Shown here: piece after piece, positions 55,069-64,000 of the stretch | Layout: each line of letters begins with the position of its first letter | Position numbering within the stretch: the first letter of the stretch is position 1 | Assembly (NCBI GenBank): GCA_964020085.1 | Contig: OZ026600.1 | Coordinates: 37,177,919 to 37,241,918, forward strand | Source: Micromussa lordhowensis | Taxonomy: Eukaryota > Cnidaria > Anthozoa > Scleractinia > Lobophylliidae | Length of the DNA stretch: 64,000 bases | Direction: 5' to 3' | Program-made: the position numbers and the translations under genes | The notes under the pieces: model-generated | Database searches by the model: none | What the model saw: the letters and a program-made list of their open reading frames with translations, nothing else | Told to the model about the DNA's origin: nothing

Positions 55069-55415
55069 TGAATCCGCCTATTGATGGGTATCTTGGGAGT
55101 GATAGGGAACGAAATGCATTGCGCTTGAGTTCAGAGCGTTTCCCTTTTAGTGATTTCTTCAAAGGCGGGTTTCTTTCGGGATTCAGTAGGAAGTTAAAAA
55201 AATAACGTTACTTTCCAAGAGCCTTTATTTTCGGGGAGAGGGGGCGTTACTTTCGGAATTCTACAGTAATTGATTAAAAAAATGGCAACTTAACTGTCGC
55301 TAATGAAAATTCGTAAACAGTGGAAGAACGCCTCGCTAACATGCACATTTCTACAAGTTCGGTTTAAACTCCCTTTAGTTGTTTTGGACTTCTTTTTGGC
55401 TTATGCTCGATGTCT
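54636..55415. other. Intron or downstream sequence before the Gypsy element
   Basis: No coding frame recognised. Begins with the GTAAGT donor of the kinase-Rab gene. Confidence 0.5.
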
Positions 55416-55623
55416 TGTAGTTAGCAGGGGGGAATTGCAATACCACTCTGTTGCAAAACGTATCGCAAGAAGAAATGTATGATACATGGTGTAAGAATCG
55501 GACAGAAAACACGTGGTAAGAATCGTTTTGAACAACTTGTTGTATGTTACTCGGCTACGCGATTAAAACAGTTAAAACGACTTCAGGAATCGTCTATACT
55601 TTCCTGTGTGGCGTTTATTACAT

Positions 55624-55642
55624 TGGTGTCAGAAGTGGGATC
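55624..55642 (+). promoter_or_regulatory. Retrotransposon primer-binding site
   Basis: TGGTGTCAGAAGTGGGATC follows directly after a putative LTR end ...TTATTACA plus one T. It begins TGG, complementary to a tRNA 3' CCA, and is compatible with a leucine tRNA acceptor end. The tRNA identity is not verified. Confidence 0.7.
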
Positions 55643-55657
55643 TAAAGTGACCAAGGA

Positions 55658-56594
55658 ATGAGTGACGGAGGACAGGAAATGCTCGGAGGCGCCGAGGGCG
55701 GTCTACCAAACGAACCCGCGCCAAAACAAGAAGCGAAGCCACAACCAAAAAGTGTATCGCAGGAGGAGAGTTCTGGAATTCAGCAACTGGTGAATACCTT
55801 ATCCCAGGCCCTGAAGCAGAGCATGGTGGTTTCTAGCGAAACGGAATCTAGGAGAAACGTACGAGCTCCGCGTGTATATTCAGTGGGTCAAAATTTCAAA
55901 ACCTGGCTTTCGCAGTTTCTTCAGTATGCAAATCTTGTACATATCAAACCTTCAGATCGTCGAGCGTATTTGCTTACCCTGCTGGATCAACCGGTTTACA
56001 AAGCGGTTGAGCTTCTGAAACTTTCAGGATCGTTAACCTTCGAGGAATTCACGGCACAACTGGTTCAAAGGTTTGATTCGGGCAAGACGAAGGAAGATTA
56101 TAAATTGCAGTTAAAGGTCTCAAAGGCCGAATGAGGATTTCGAAGCATTCGCCGATAATTTGATGGAGCTAGTGGAAAATGCCTACCCAGAGGCAGCTTA
56201 TTCGTTCAAGGTAAAACTGGCAAGAGATCAGTTTATTCAAGGAGTGGCAATCAGCGATGATTTACGAGAAAAGGTGTTCATGAGTCAACCGGCGTCGCTT
56301 GTGGAGGCTGTTCGTGCTGTTCGTGTTGTTCGTCAGTTGGAAAGCGCGCGTAAAGCTTGTCAGTCTGTGCCATCCGTGGAAAAGAAAAAGTCGGTGAACG
56401 CGGTGAGTGCCTCAGCGGATGGTGACAACATTTCAACTGAGATTCGTGAGCTTTAGGAGATCGTTCTAGGTATGAATGAGAAAATTTGTGAGCTGGAAAG
56501 GAAAGCTGAAACGACTTCGACTGCACGGCGCCGCAATGACGTGGTATGTTTTGCTTGCCGCCAACCTGGCCATTTTGCTCGGAGTTGCCCATAC
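55658..56594 (+). pseudogene. Gypsy gag with CCHC zinc knuckle, broken
   Basis: ATG at 55658. The N-terminal region holds a gag-like capsid (FKTWLSQFLQYANLVHIKPS; LTFEEFTAQLVQRFDSGKTK). The frame ends at a TGA near 56132 and continues one register over (EDFEAFADNLMELV), meets a TAG at 56454-56456, and then gives the knuckle CFACRQPGHFARSCP at about 56549-56593. So there is one single-base slip and one nonsense codon. Confidence 0.8.
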
Positions 56595-58209
56595 AAAGAA
56601 GGGGGAAACAGAGCTCGGGGCCTGCCGAGGGCCAGGCAGTCCCCGTGAGGTCCGCAGTGGTGGCCCAAGCACCAATAGTCACCAATGAGGTAAACGACCC
56701 TGTTTTTATAAGTAACAATGTACTTTCTGCCATATCAGACTCTGGAATCTACATTACAGGACTTGTGAACCATAGTGTAACTGGTATATTGCTAGACACT
56801 GGTGCAACTGTTAGTGTTTTGAATGAGGAAACATGGAGAAAATGTGGGCATGTCTCAAAAGTCAACCTAGTGACTGGGACTCTGACCACAGCGAATGGAA
56901 ATGAATTAACGGTTCTGGGAGAAACAAAAGTCAGATATCAGGTAGGAAACATTGATTGTTTTTGGGCCGTCATGATTGCACGGGGCCTATCCCATGATTG
57001 CATACTTGACTCAGACTTTTTCCAGCACTTTGGCTGTCAAATTCACTATGACACTCGAACCTTTGTAGTGGGCCATACTGAAATTCCAATCAGATACTGC
57101 AAGGTTACACCAAGTGTTTGCAAAATTTTTCTGAATGATAACATACAAGTGGAACCCGGAACTGAACAAGTGATCGAAGCCAAGCTGGAGAATGGATATG
57201 ATCGTAACACTGGAACGCCTGGGATTTTAGAGGAGTTAAGGGAACTAAGAGGCAAATCAGAAATTAATGTAGCTCGTTCCTTAGTGGTCCCCAGGGATGG
57301 ACTAACCATAGTTCGAGTTGCTAACTTCTCCGATAGGCCCATCAGACTGCGGTCAGATTTTCCTGTTGCTGAATTCCACCCCATTAATAGTGTGGATGGT
57401 TGTGTTGTTTCTATGGAAACAGATCCAGATTTTACAAATACCTCCCATCCATCTTGTTCGCTTATTGACAGCTCAGTAGTTAAAGATGAGCAGCCGATGG
57501 AGGACGAAAAGTGGAAATCACTTTTACAAGGTAACCTGGAAGGGCTGTCGGAAGACCAGAGACGACAATTTTCGTCTCTAGTAACGGAATATGAGGATAT
57601 TTTTTCGAAGGACAGCTCTGATTTAGGAAAGTCAGGCCTCTTGGAACATGCCATCGACACGGGTGATTGCAAGCCAGTGAAGCAGCCTCCCCGTCGGGTA
57701 CCGCCCTACCAGCGAGAGGTTATTGATAAGCAACTAGATAAGCTCCTAGCTACAGGCAGGGTTGAACCGTCTCAAAGTCCATGGAGCAGTCCCGTAGTGC
57801 TTGCGAGAAAACATGATGGGACATATCGTATGTGTATTGACTTTCGTAAACTCAACCAGTCTACGAAGAAGGATGCCATACCCCTGCCTCGGACAGATGA
57901 TTTGTTGGAGGCCTTAGGTGGGGCTCAGTGGTTTTCTAGCCTGGATTTAGCTTCGGGGTACTGGCAAATGCAGGTGAAAGAAGAGGATAGGCCTTTCTCA
58001 ACTCATCGTGGACAGTTTCAGTGGACAGTGATGCCATTTGGATTGACAAATGGCCCAGCTAGCTTCACCAGATTAATGAATCTTGCACTCAGTGGTCTCA
58101 CCTGGACCCACTGTTTAGTGTATTTGGATGATATCATCATCTGGGCTCCTACCTTTGAAGATCACATTCACCGTCTCCGGCTGGTGTTTGATCGTATAAG
58201 GGCTGCTGG
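56595..58209 (+). pseudogene. Gypsy pol, 5' part: protease and reverse transcriptase
   Basis: Open frame (from 56546) that overlaps the gag knuckle in another register, as expected for gag-pol frameshifting. Protease active site GILLDTGATVSVLNEETW. RT motifs: WSSPVVLARKHDGTYRMCID, FSSLDLASGYWQMQV, MPFGLTNGPASFTRLMN, VYLDDIIIW (catalytic DD). Coding is intact up to the LINE insertion within the RT thumb at ...FDRIRAAG. The rest follows at 63522. Confidence 0.9.
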
Positions 58210-58300
58210 GACGGGACTGGAACGAGAGGTTGTAGATGGCGGACGTGTTTTTCTGAGCTCCGTGGCTCGGTGAGATAAAACATGAGATAATGGCAGGAGA

Positions 58301-59223
58301 ATGATGGAGACTGGCCAGGTTGTACGTAAAAGAAGTGATCTTAGTAGCGCCAGCAGCGAAGAATCTACAACATCTCCAAACGCAAAGCGATTTACTAAAG
58401 AAAACTTAGCGACTATGGAAGACGTTGCACGTGGCGTTCAATCCGGCCAGGACTTAACACTGGCAACGATCTGGGAGGCGGTGAAAAGAATTGAAACCAA
58501 ACTAACTTAATGCTTGAAGAACAGAAAATTTTACAAAGAAATTACGAAGATCTACGAGTCAGCCTAGAGTTCACACAAGAAAGGGTCGACTCTGTGGTGA
58601 AAGAGAACGTGGAGCTAAAGGACAACATGAAAACAATGTCAAAGAACTGCGCCAGTCTACAGCAGAAAGCCGTGGATTTTGAGAACAAGTTAGAAGCTAG
58701 CAAGGCTCAGAAGCTTTCCTTAGAGGAGAAAGTAAACGAACTCTCATTAATGCACGACGATCTTGAACAATACACCAGAAAATTTAACTTAGAGATTTAT
58801 GGCATTCCCGAAGAAAGTGAAGAAGATACAGAACAAATCATCCTGGACCTTGCAAAATGTTTGAACGTGGACTTGGTTTTAGAAGACGTCGATATTTCCC
58901 ACCGCGTGAAAAAAGGTAACACCCAACCAAGGCCAATAATCGTTAGATTTTCCAATTATTATAGTAAAGAAAGAATGTATCATAATCGCCGTAAGCTACG
59001 CAGAGTAAACGTTCGGGAGGCTTTGCGAGGCGCAGAAAGAGTGTACATAAACGAAAATCTGACGGTTCAAAGGGCAAGTTTATTTAAGAAAGTGCGAGAC
59101 AAGAAGCGTCTTCACAAAGATTGGCGAGTTTGGACTCTGGACGGAAAGATTTACGTCAAAACAGATCCCGCTGGCACCGAAATAATAAAAATACAACATC
59201 CTAAAGATCTCGATAAGCTTTAG
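58301..59223 (+). pseudogene. LINE ORF1 (L1 ORF1p-like), one frame slip
   Basis: Two frames (58301-58510 and 58510-59223) abut at CTTAATG and together encode one ORF1 protein. It has a Ser/Thr-rich N-terminus, a long coiled coil (LEEQKILQRNYEDLRVSLEF onward), an RRM-like core (FNLEIYGIPEESEED; VDISHRVKKG; RPIIVRFSNYYSKERMYHN) and a basic C-terminal domain. This is the trimeric RNA-binding chaperone layout of L1-like ORF1p. A single-base slip at about 58508 breaks it. An overlapping stop-start reinitiation is an alternative reading. Confidence 0.85.
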
Positions 59224-59600
59224 ACGTCAAGTACGTATAATAATTATATTATTTATCTCGTCAATTCTCCCCAGCCTGCATGACATTGGCTTAAACTATA
59301 TTGTTTTTTTTGTATCTCAACTATCTAGTCATGTTTTTTTTTCTCTCTCTTGTTTACGATCTCGGGTTAGAAATTTGCATTTGAGTGTCGGTCGAGCTGC
59401 TTAATCCCAGGAGAAAGACTTATTTTATACCGGTGTGATTGCTGTCGCTATTGTGTTGCTTATTCTGCATTGTGTTACATTATTTATTCATCAAAGCGTA
59501 GTTTGTTTGTAATTAACCTTTTTGTTTTTAAGTCTTCTAGCCAAATTCTAGCTTATTATTGTCGCTGTGTTGTTGCTCTGTTTTTCGTGTAGGTCCAGAT

Positions 59601-62600
59601 ATGTCTAGTTCTTTGAAAATAATTAGTCTTAATGTCAGGGGGTTACGTAATCAAACCAAACGGAGCGGAATTTTCTCATATTTAAAGAACCAAAAGGCGA
59701 CATTATATTGTCTTCAGGAAACTTTTTCACTGGAAAAGGATGAGAATATCTGGTCTGCGGAATGGGGAGGACAAACTTTATTTGCTCATGGGTCAGAACA
59801 TTCAAGGGGAGTATGTATCCTTCTGAAATCTAACGCTCAACTTAGTCTTCATATTATTTACAGTGACCCAAATGGTAGATACATTATAGCTAAACTTAAA
59901 GTGGGAGACGAAGAACTTTTTGTTGTCAATATCTATGCGCCAAATCAGCACAATGAAAAATTGGCTTTTATTAAAAATCTTGTACCTGATCTTATAGCTA
60001 AAACTGATATTACAAAATTAATAATCACAGGTGATTGGAATTGTACTTTAACGCCAAAAGATAAAGCAGGTGGCCTTCCTTGGAGCGTAACAGAATACAG
60101 AAACTCGATTACTCGCCTTATGAAGGAATTTGGCCTAAATGATATTTATCGTAAACTTCATCCGAACACTAGAGCCTTTACTTATGAGTCCAAAAGCTTT
60201 AAGATGAAATCGAGAATTGATTATTTTTTGATCTCCGATGCAATGACTGCTAATGTGAAAAAAGCGGAAATCCGTGCTTCTATTGCCCCTGATCACAAAG
60301 CAACCTTCTTATCGCTAGAAATTCAAGGAGAATTCAAAAGGGGCCCAGGGTCCTGGAAATTTAACAACCAGCTCTTGGAAGATGAAAACTTCATTCAACT
60401 TGTTAACAGAACATACCCAGAAATTTTAGAAAAATATAAGGATCTCGAAAATAAACGATTACTTTGGGAAATGTTTAAAATGGAAATTCGTGCCTTTACT
60501 ATCTCCTACTCCAAGAAAAAAAGGAGAGAAGCAAAACAAAGAGAAATAGAATTGCAAAATGAAATCAACGAGCTAGACCAGAAAATATGTAACGACCTTT
60601 GCCTTGATACTAATACTTTGAATAACTATGAAGAAGCTAAAAAGCAACTGAAATATTTACATGAATTGAAAGGGAGAGAGACAATGTTTCGCTCGAAATC
60701 CCGCTGGATTGAGCAGGGAGAAAAGCCAACAAAATATTTCTTTAATTTAGAAAAGAAAAAATATGAAAAGAAACTAATCAAGGAACTAAAAACTGAGAAT
60801 CCTACTGAGCCATTAACTAATATCAAGGACATAAATAACAAAATTGAGGAACACTTTACACAACTTTTGAGTCGTCAAAAAGAGAAAGATGAAACTTTGA
60901 ATGAAGCTAACTTCGACTCTTTCGTGGAAGAGTTAGAGATTCCTAAGCTAACAAAGGAAGAACAAGATCTAATGGAACACGACTTATCAATTGAAGAAAT
61001 AAAAAATGCTATTAAATGTTTTCAAAAGGGCAAGACTCCGGGTGATGATGGTTTTTCTGTTGAATTTTACGAAACATTTATTGAATTAATTGGTTCCAAC
61101 CTACTGGATTCCTATAATGAAGCTTTTCAAGAAAACAAACTTTCGATTTCGCAACGAAGAGGAATCATCAATCTAGTCCCCAAGGGCGACGAGAACTTAA
61201 GAAATTGGCGTCCCATTACTCTACTTAATGTGGATTACAAAATTCTTGCAAGAATTATAGCAATACGTATGGAACCTTTCTTACCAAAATTAATTCACCC
61301 AGATCAAACTGGCTTTATTAAAGGAAGGTATATAGGGCAAAATATTAGACTTTTAAGTGACTTTTAAAATGTCGTACACCGAAAGCAACAAAATCCCTGG
61401 TATCTTTCTCTTCGTAGACTTTGAAAAAGCTTTTGATTCTCTGGAATGGGATTTTTTGTATAGGGCTCTAAAAGCTTTTAACTTTGGACCAGCCATTAGG
61501 AAATGGATTAAAATTCTCTACAAGGATATTGAAAGCGGTGTGATGAATGGAGGTTATATGACTAACTACTTTAAAATATCAAGAGGAGTTCGGCAAGGCT
61601 GTCCGCTTAGCCCATACTTATTTATTCTTTCTGTTGAATTGTTAGCACTGAAACTCCGTTATATTCCAGAGTGCAAAGGTATTTCTTTTCCAAACTCTCA
61701 AGAAGTGAAGCTATCTCAATTCGCCGATGACACTACACTCATTTTAAGTGATATAGACTCCCTTAAGGCATGTTTGCATCATATTAACATCTTCGGGGAA
61801 ATATCAGGTCTCAAATTAAATGAGACAAAGACAAAAGTTATGTGGATTGGATCTAAGAAAGAGTGCAAGAATAAGATACTGAACTTCACAGCTATAAGAG
61901 AACCTATAAAAATCCTCGGTACATATATATCTTACGATCAACAAAAGAATAATCAGGCCAACTTTTTTAGCAGAATTCAAAAAATGAAGACTAAATTGAA
62001 TATGTGACAGACACGTGACCTTTCTCTTTATGGTCGTACGCTCTTGGCGAAAACAATTGGAGTATCTCAGTTGACATACACTGCTTCGATGCTTACTGTC
62101 CCTGAAAGTGTTATTCAAAAAACGCAAGCTGAACTCTTTGCTTTCTTGTGGAGAGGTAAGAAAGACAAAATCAAGAGAAAAGTGATGTATCAACCTCTTG
62201 TAGATGGGGGATTAAATTTTATTAACTTCAGAACTATGATAAAGTCCCTCCGTCTGAGCTGGATTGGCAGACTGCTTGATGGCAGCGATGCTAACTGGAA
62301 GACAATTCCAAATTACTATTTGAATAGACATGGTGGTCTAACCTTTCTACTAAATTGTAATTATGATACAAAATACATGGATTCAAGTTTTCCCCTGTTC
62401 TATAAAGAACTGTTAGAATACTTTCAGGAACTTGTCAATATGTATGACCTAGACCAGCGAAGGAAATTTGTCTTGTGGAATAATAGGGAAATTAAGATCG
62501 AGGGGAAAACCTTGTTTTGGAAAACATGGTTTGAAAAAGGAATCTATTTGGTGCAAGATTTGCTTAATGAAGACGGAAAGTTCTTGTCGCTACAAGAATT

Positions 62601-63333
62601 TCAGGACAAATTTGATTTAGAAATCAATTTTCTACAATACTTTCAAATGATTGCTGCTATTCCCAGCGAACTTAAACGTAATGCATATAAAACGCAAATT
62701 TCGCCTGATGATCTCTTCAAAACGGAAGATATATTTCAGTTAACTAAAAACCTTTCCTTCTCCTTGGTCAAAATGAGGTGCAAACATTATTACAAACTTT
62801 TTAATGAGAATAGTATTAATATGCCTACAGGTGTGGAAGCTTGGAAACAACTCTTCCCTGATTCGTTTGTTTCCTGGAAAGCCAACTTTCAAAAGCTATA
62901 TAAAATAACTAAAGATAACAAACTAAGGCAATTTTTATTTAAGCTTCTGCATAGGATAACTATCACTAAGCGAGAACTGAAAAGATTTAAAATTACAGCC
63001 GATGATCTATGCACCTTATGTTCAAGTCAAGACTCTATACTTCACACATTCCTGGACTGTTCTACTACGTCCTCAATCTACACTGATATCGTGAAATGGT
63101 TCAATAATGTGAGTAACTTAAAACTTGCTCCCCCAAATGAACAGATTCTATTCCATATAAAAGATGAAAAATGCAAACTGACGAACGCCCAAGAACGCAG
63201 ATTAGATATTCTCCTATTATACACAAAATATTATTTATATACTTGTAAAGTACTTTCTATGACGCCCAACTCTGTAGAATTACAGAGGAAAATTGAATGG
63301 CAATGGAAACTTGAAAACTGCTCTTCTGTTTGA
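59601..63333 (+). pseudogene. LINE ORF2: APE endonuclease and reverse transcriptase, two lesions
   Basis: ATG at 59601. APE-type endonuclease motifs: SLNVRGLRNQ, CLQETFS, VVNIYAPN, IITGDWNC, SRIDYFL, APDHKATF. RT motifs: GKTPGDDGFSVEFYE, NWRPITLLNVDYKILA, then after a one-base slip at about 61357-61368 FVDFEKAFDSLEWDF, GVRQGCPLSPYLF, FADDTTLIL (catalytic DD). A TGA at 62005-62007 stands where the following LSLYGRTLLAKTI shows the frame continuing. The C-terminal region has the CTLCSSQDSILHTFLDC zinc knuckle and ends at 63333. Only these two breaks are seen, so the insertion is fairly young. Confidence 0.9.
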
Positions 63334-63521
63334 TTGTAATCCCCCCGTCTTAATCGTTGTTACGTTTATATATATTTACATATTTACTTTAGGACATATT
63401 TACTTTAGGAAGTGCGTTTTGTATACTAGTATGCTGTTTGTTATTAGTTGACTTTATTTTTTAAGTACATTGTTGTATTGTTGTGTTGCAAATAATTAAA
63501 TTAAAAAAAAAAAAAAAAAAA

Positions 63522-64000
63522 AAGGGCTGCTGGTTTGAAACTAAAGCTGTCCAAGTGCCTATTTCTTAGAAAGGAAGTTGTCTTTCTAGGACATGTCGTG
63601 TCTTCTGACGGGATCAAGACTGACCCTGAGAAAGTTAAAGCTGTTGAAACATGGCCGGTGCCACTTAATGTCAAAGAGCTTCAAAGCTTCCTCGGACTTG
63701 CTAGCTATTACAGGAAATTCATCCTTGGGTTTTCCATCATTGCTGAACCTCTGTACCAGCTGTGTAGGAAGACTGTGTCGTTTAGTTAGCAACAGGAACA
63801 ACAGGCAGCGTTCGAGGAACTGAAAGGCCGTCTGATAAGCGTGCCAGTGCTAGCTTACCCCAATTTCAGTGCTGAGGCAAGGTCTTTAATACTTGACACT
63901 GACCCAAGCCAGTACCAGGGAATTGGAGCAGTTCTATCTCAACAGCAGCAGGATGGGACAGAGCGGGTGATTGCTTATGGTAGTCGCTCCTTGAACGAAC
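63522..64000 (+). pseudogene. Gypsy pol, 3' part: RT end and RNase H, partial
   Basis: Resumes after the LINE's A-tail with the duplicated target, then LSKCLFLRKEVVFLGHVVSS, the RT thumb, and LQSFLGLASYYRKF. A TAG at 63787-63789 interrupts the frame, which then continues (AAFEELKGRLISVPVLAYP; LILDTDPS; IGAVLSQQQQDG; VIAYGSRSLNE), the start of the Gypsy RNase H-like domain. It runs off the window. Integrase and 3' LTR are not included. Confidence 0.85.

Larger units (their letters stand above)
58210..63521 (+). mobile_element. Near full-length L1-like LINE inserted in the Gypsy RT gene
   Basis: AAGGGCTGCTGG occurs at 58198-58209 and 63522-63533, bracketing the insert. The element starts GACGGGACTGGAACGAG, has a 5' UTR of about 90 bases, ORF1, a 377-base inter-ORF region, ORF2, a 3' UTR and an A-tail of about 20. 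The opposite-strand target reads CCCTT/ATACG, consistent with L1-type endonuclease nicking at TT/A. 5.3 kb. Confidence 0.95.
55416..64000 (+). mobile_element. Gypsy-type LTR retrotransposon, interrupted and running off the edge
   Basis: Tentative 5' LTR at about 55416-55622 (TGTAGTTAGC ... TTATTACA; start uncertain because the 3' LTR is outside the window), then a primer-binding site TGGTGTCAGAAGTGGGATC at 55624-55642, gag, and protease-RT-RNase H in the order typical of Gypsy/Ty3. A LINE is inserted at 58210-63521. Defects: a frame slip and a TAG in gag and a TAG in pol. It cannot be autonomous. Confidence 0.85.

Overview
The window is eukaryotic, AT-rich and intron-rich. Its mix of repeats and gene families points to a cnidarian, probably an anthozoan such as a stony coral: fold-back MITEs, a RecQ-like helicase beside a DUF6589-type gene, an OTU protease carrying a 2A peptide, an RPA-like protein of Helitron type, and a SAMD9/Schlafen-like giant protein. 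This placement is an inference. I ran no search.

Layout. 0-2.7 kb: a 310-bp tandem repeat, one possible RING fragment and a fold-back element. 2.8-12.7 kb (minus): one multi-exon SAMD9-like gene. Its exons carry, in order, an unassigned N-terminal module, a SAM domain, a giant exon (two AlbA-like domains, P-loop NTPase, TPR-like helices) and a 3' exon with two cold-shock/OB-like folds. The 3' exon is broken by a frame slip and a TAG. A 5'-truncated LINE with a 15-bp target-site duplication sits on the opposite strand in one of its introns. 13-16 kb: fold-back elements, one a Harbinger derivative that still carries a MADF fragment. 16.4-28.5 kb (minus): a six-exon gene for an unrecognised 181-aa protein, assembled here from phase-matched splice sites. 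28-30 kb: MITEs.

30.4-54.6 kb (plus): a gene whose first exon encodes most of a TKL-like kinase with an N-myristoylation motif and a degenerate DFG. Its next exon, 22.7 kb downstream and in matching phase, encodes the end of the kinase fold fused to a Rab-like GTPase. The giant intron between them holds a RecQ-like helicase gene (plus), a seven-exon DUF6589-type gene (minus, tail to tail with the helicase), a 31-bp minisatellite, an RPA-like gene and a 2A-OTU gene (minus, Helitron-type cargo), a Harbinger-type MITE, a 42-bp minisatellite, and a near-identical tandem triplication of a 2,643-bp non-coding unit.

55.4-64 kb: a Gypsy-type LTR retrotransposon, damaged in gag and pol. A nearly full-length L1-like LINE (5.3 kb, poly-A tail, 12-bp duplication) is inserted inside its reverse transcriptase gene. 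The Gypsy element runs off the right edge.

How the genes relate: the SAMD9-like and kinase-Rab genes look like host genes for innate defence or signalling. The RecQ-like, DUF6589, RPA-like and OTU genes look like mobile-element cargo lodged in an intron. Exon boundaries come from reading frames and GT/AG sites by eye and would be settled by RNA-seq.
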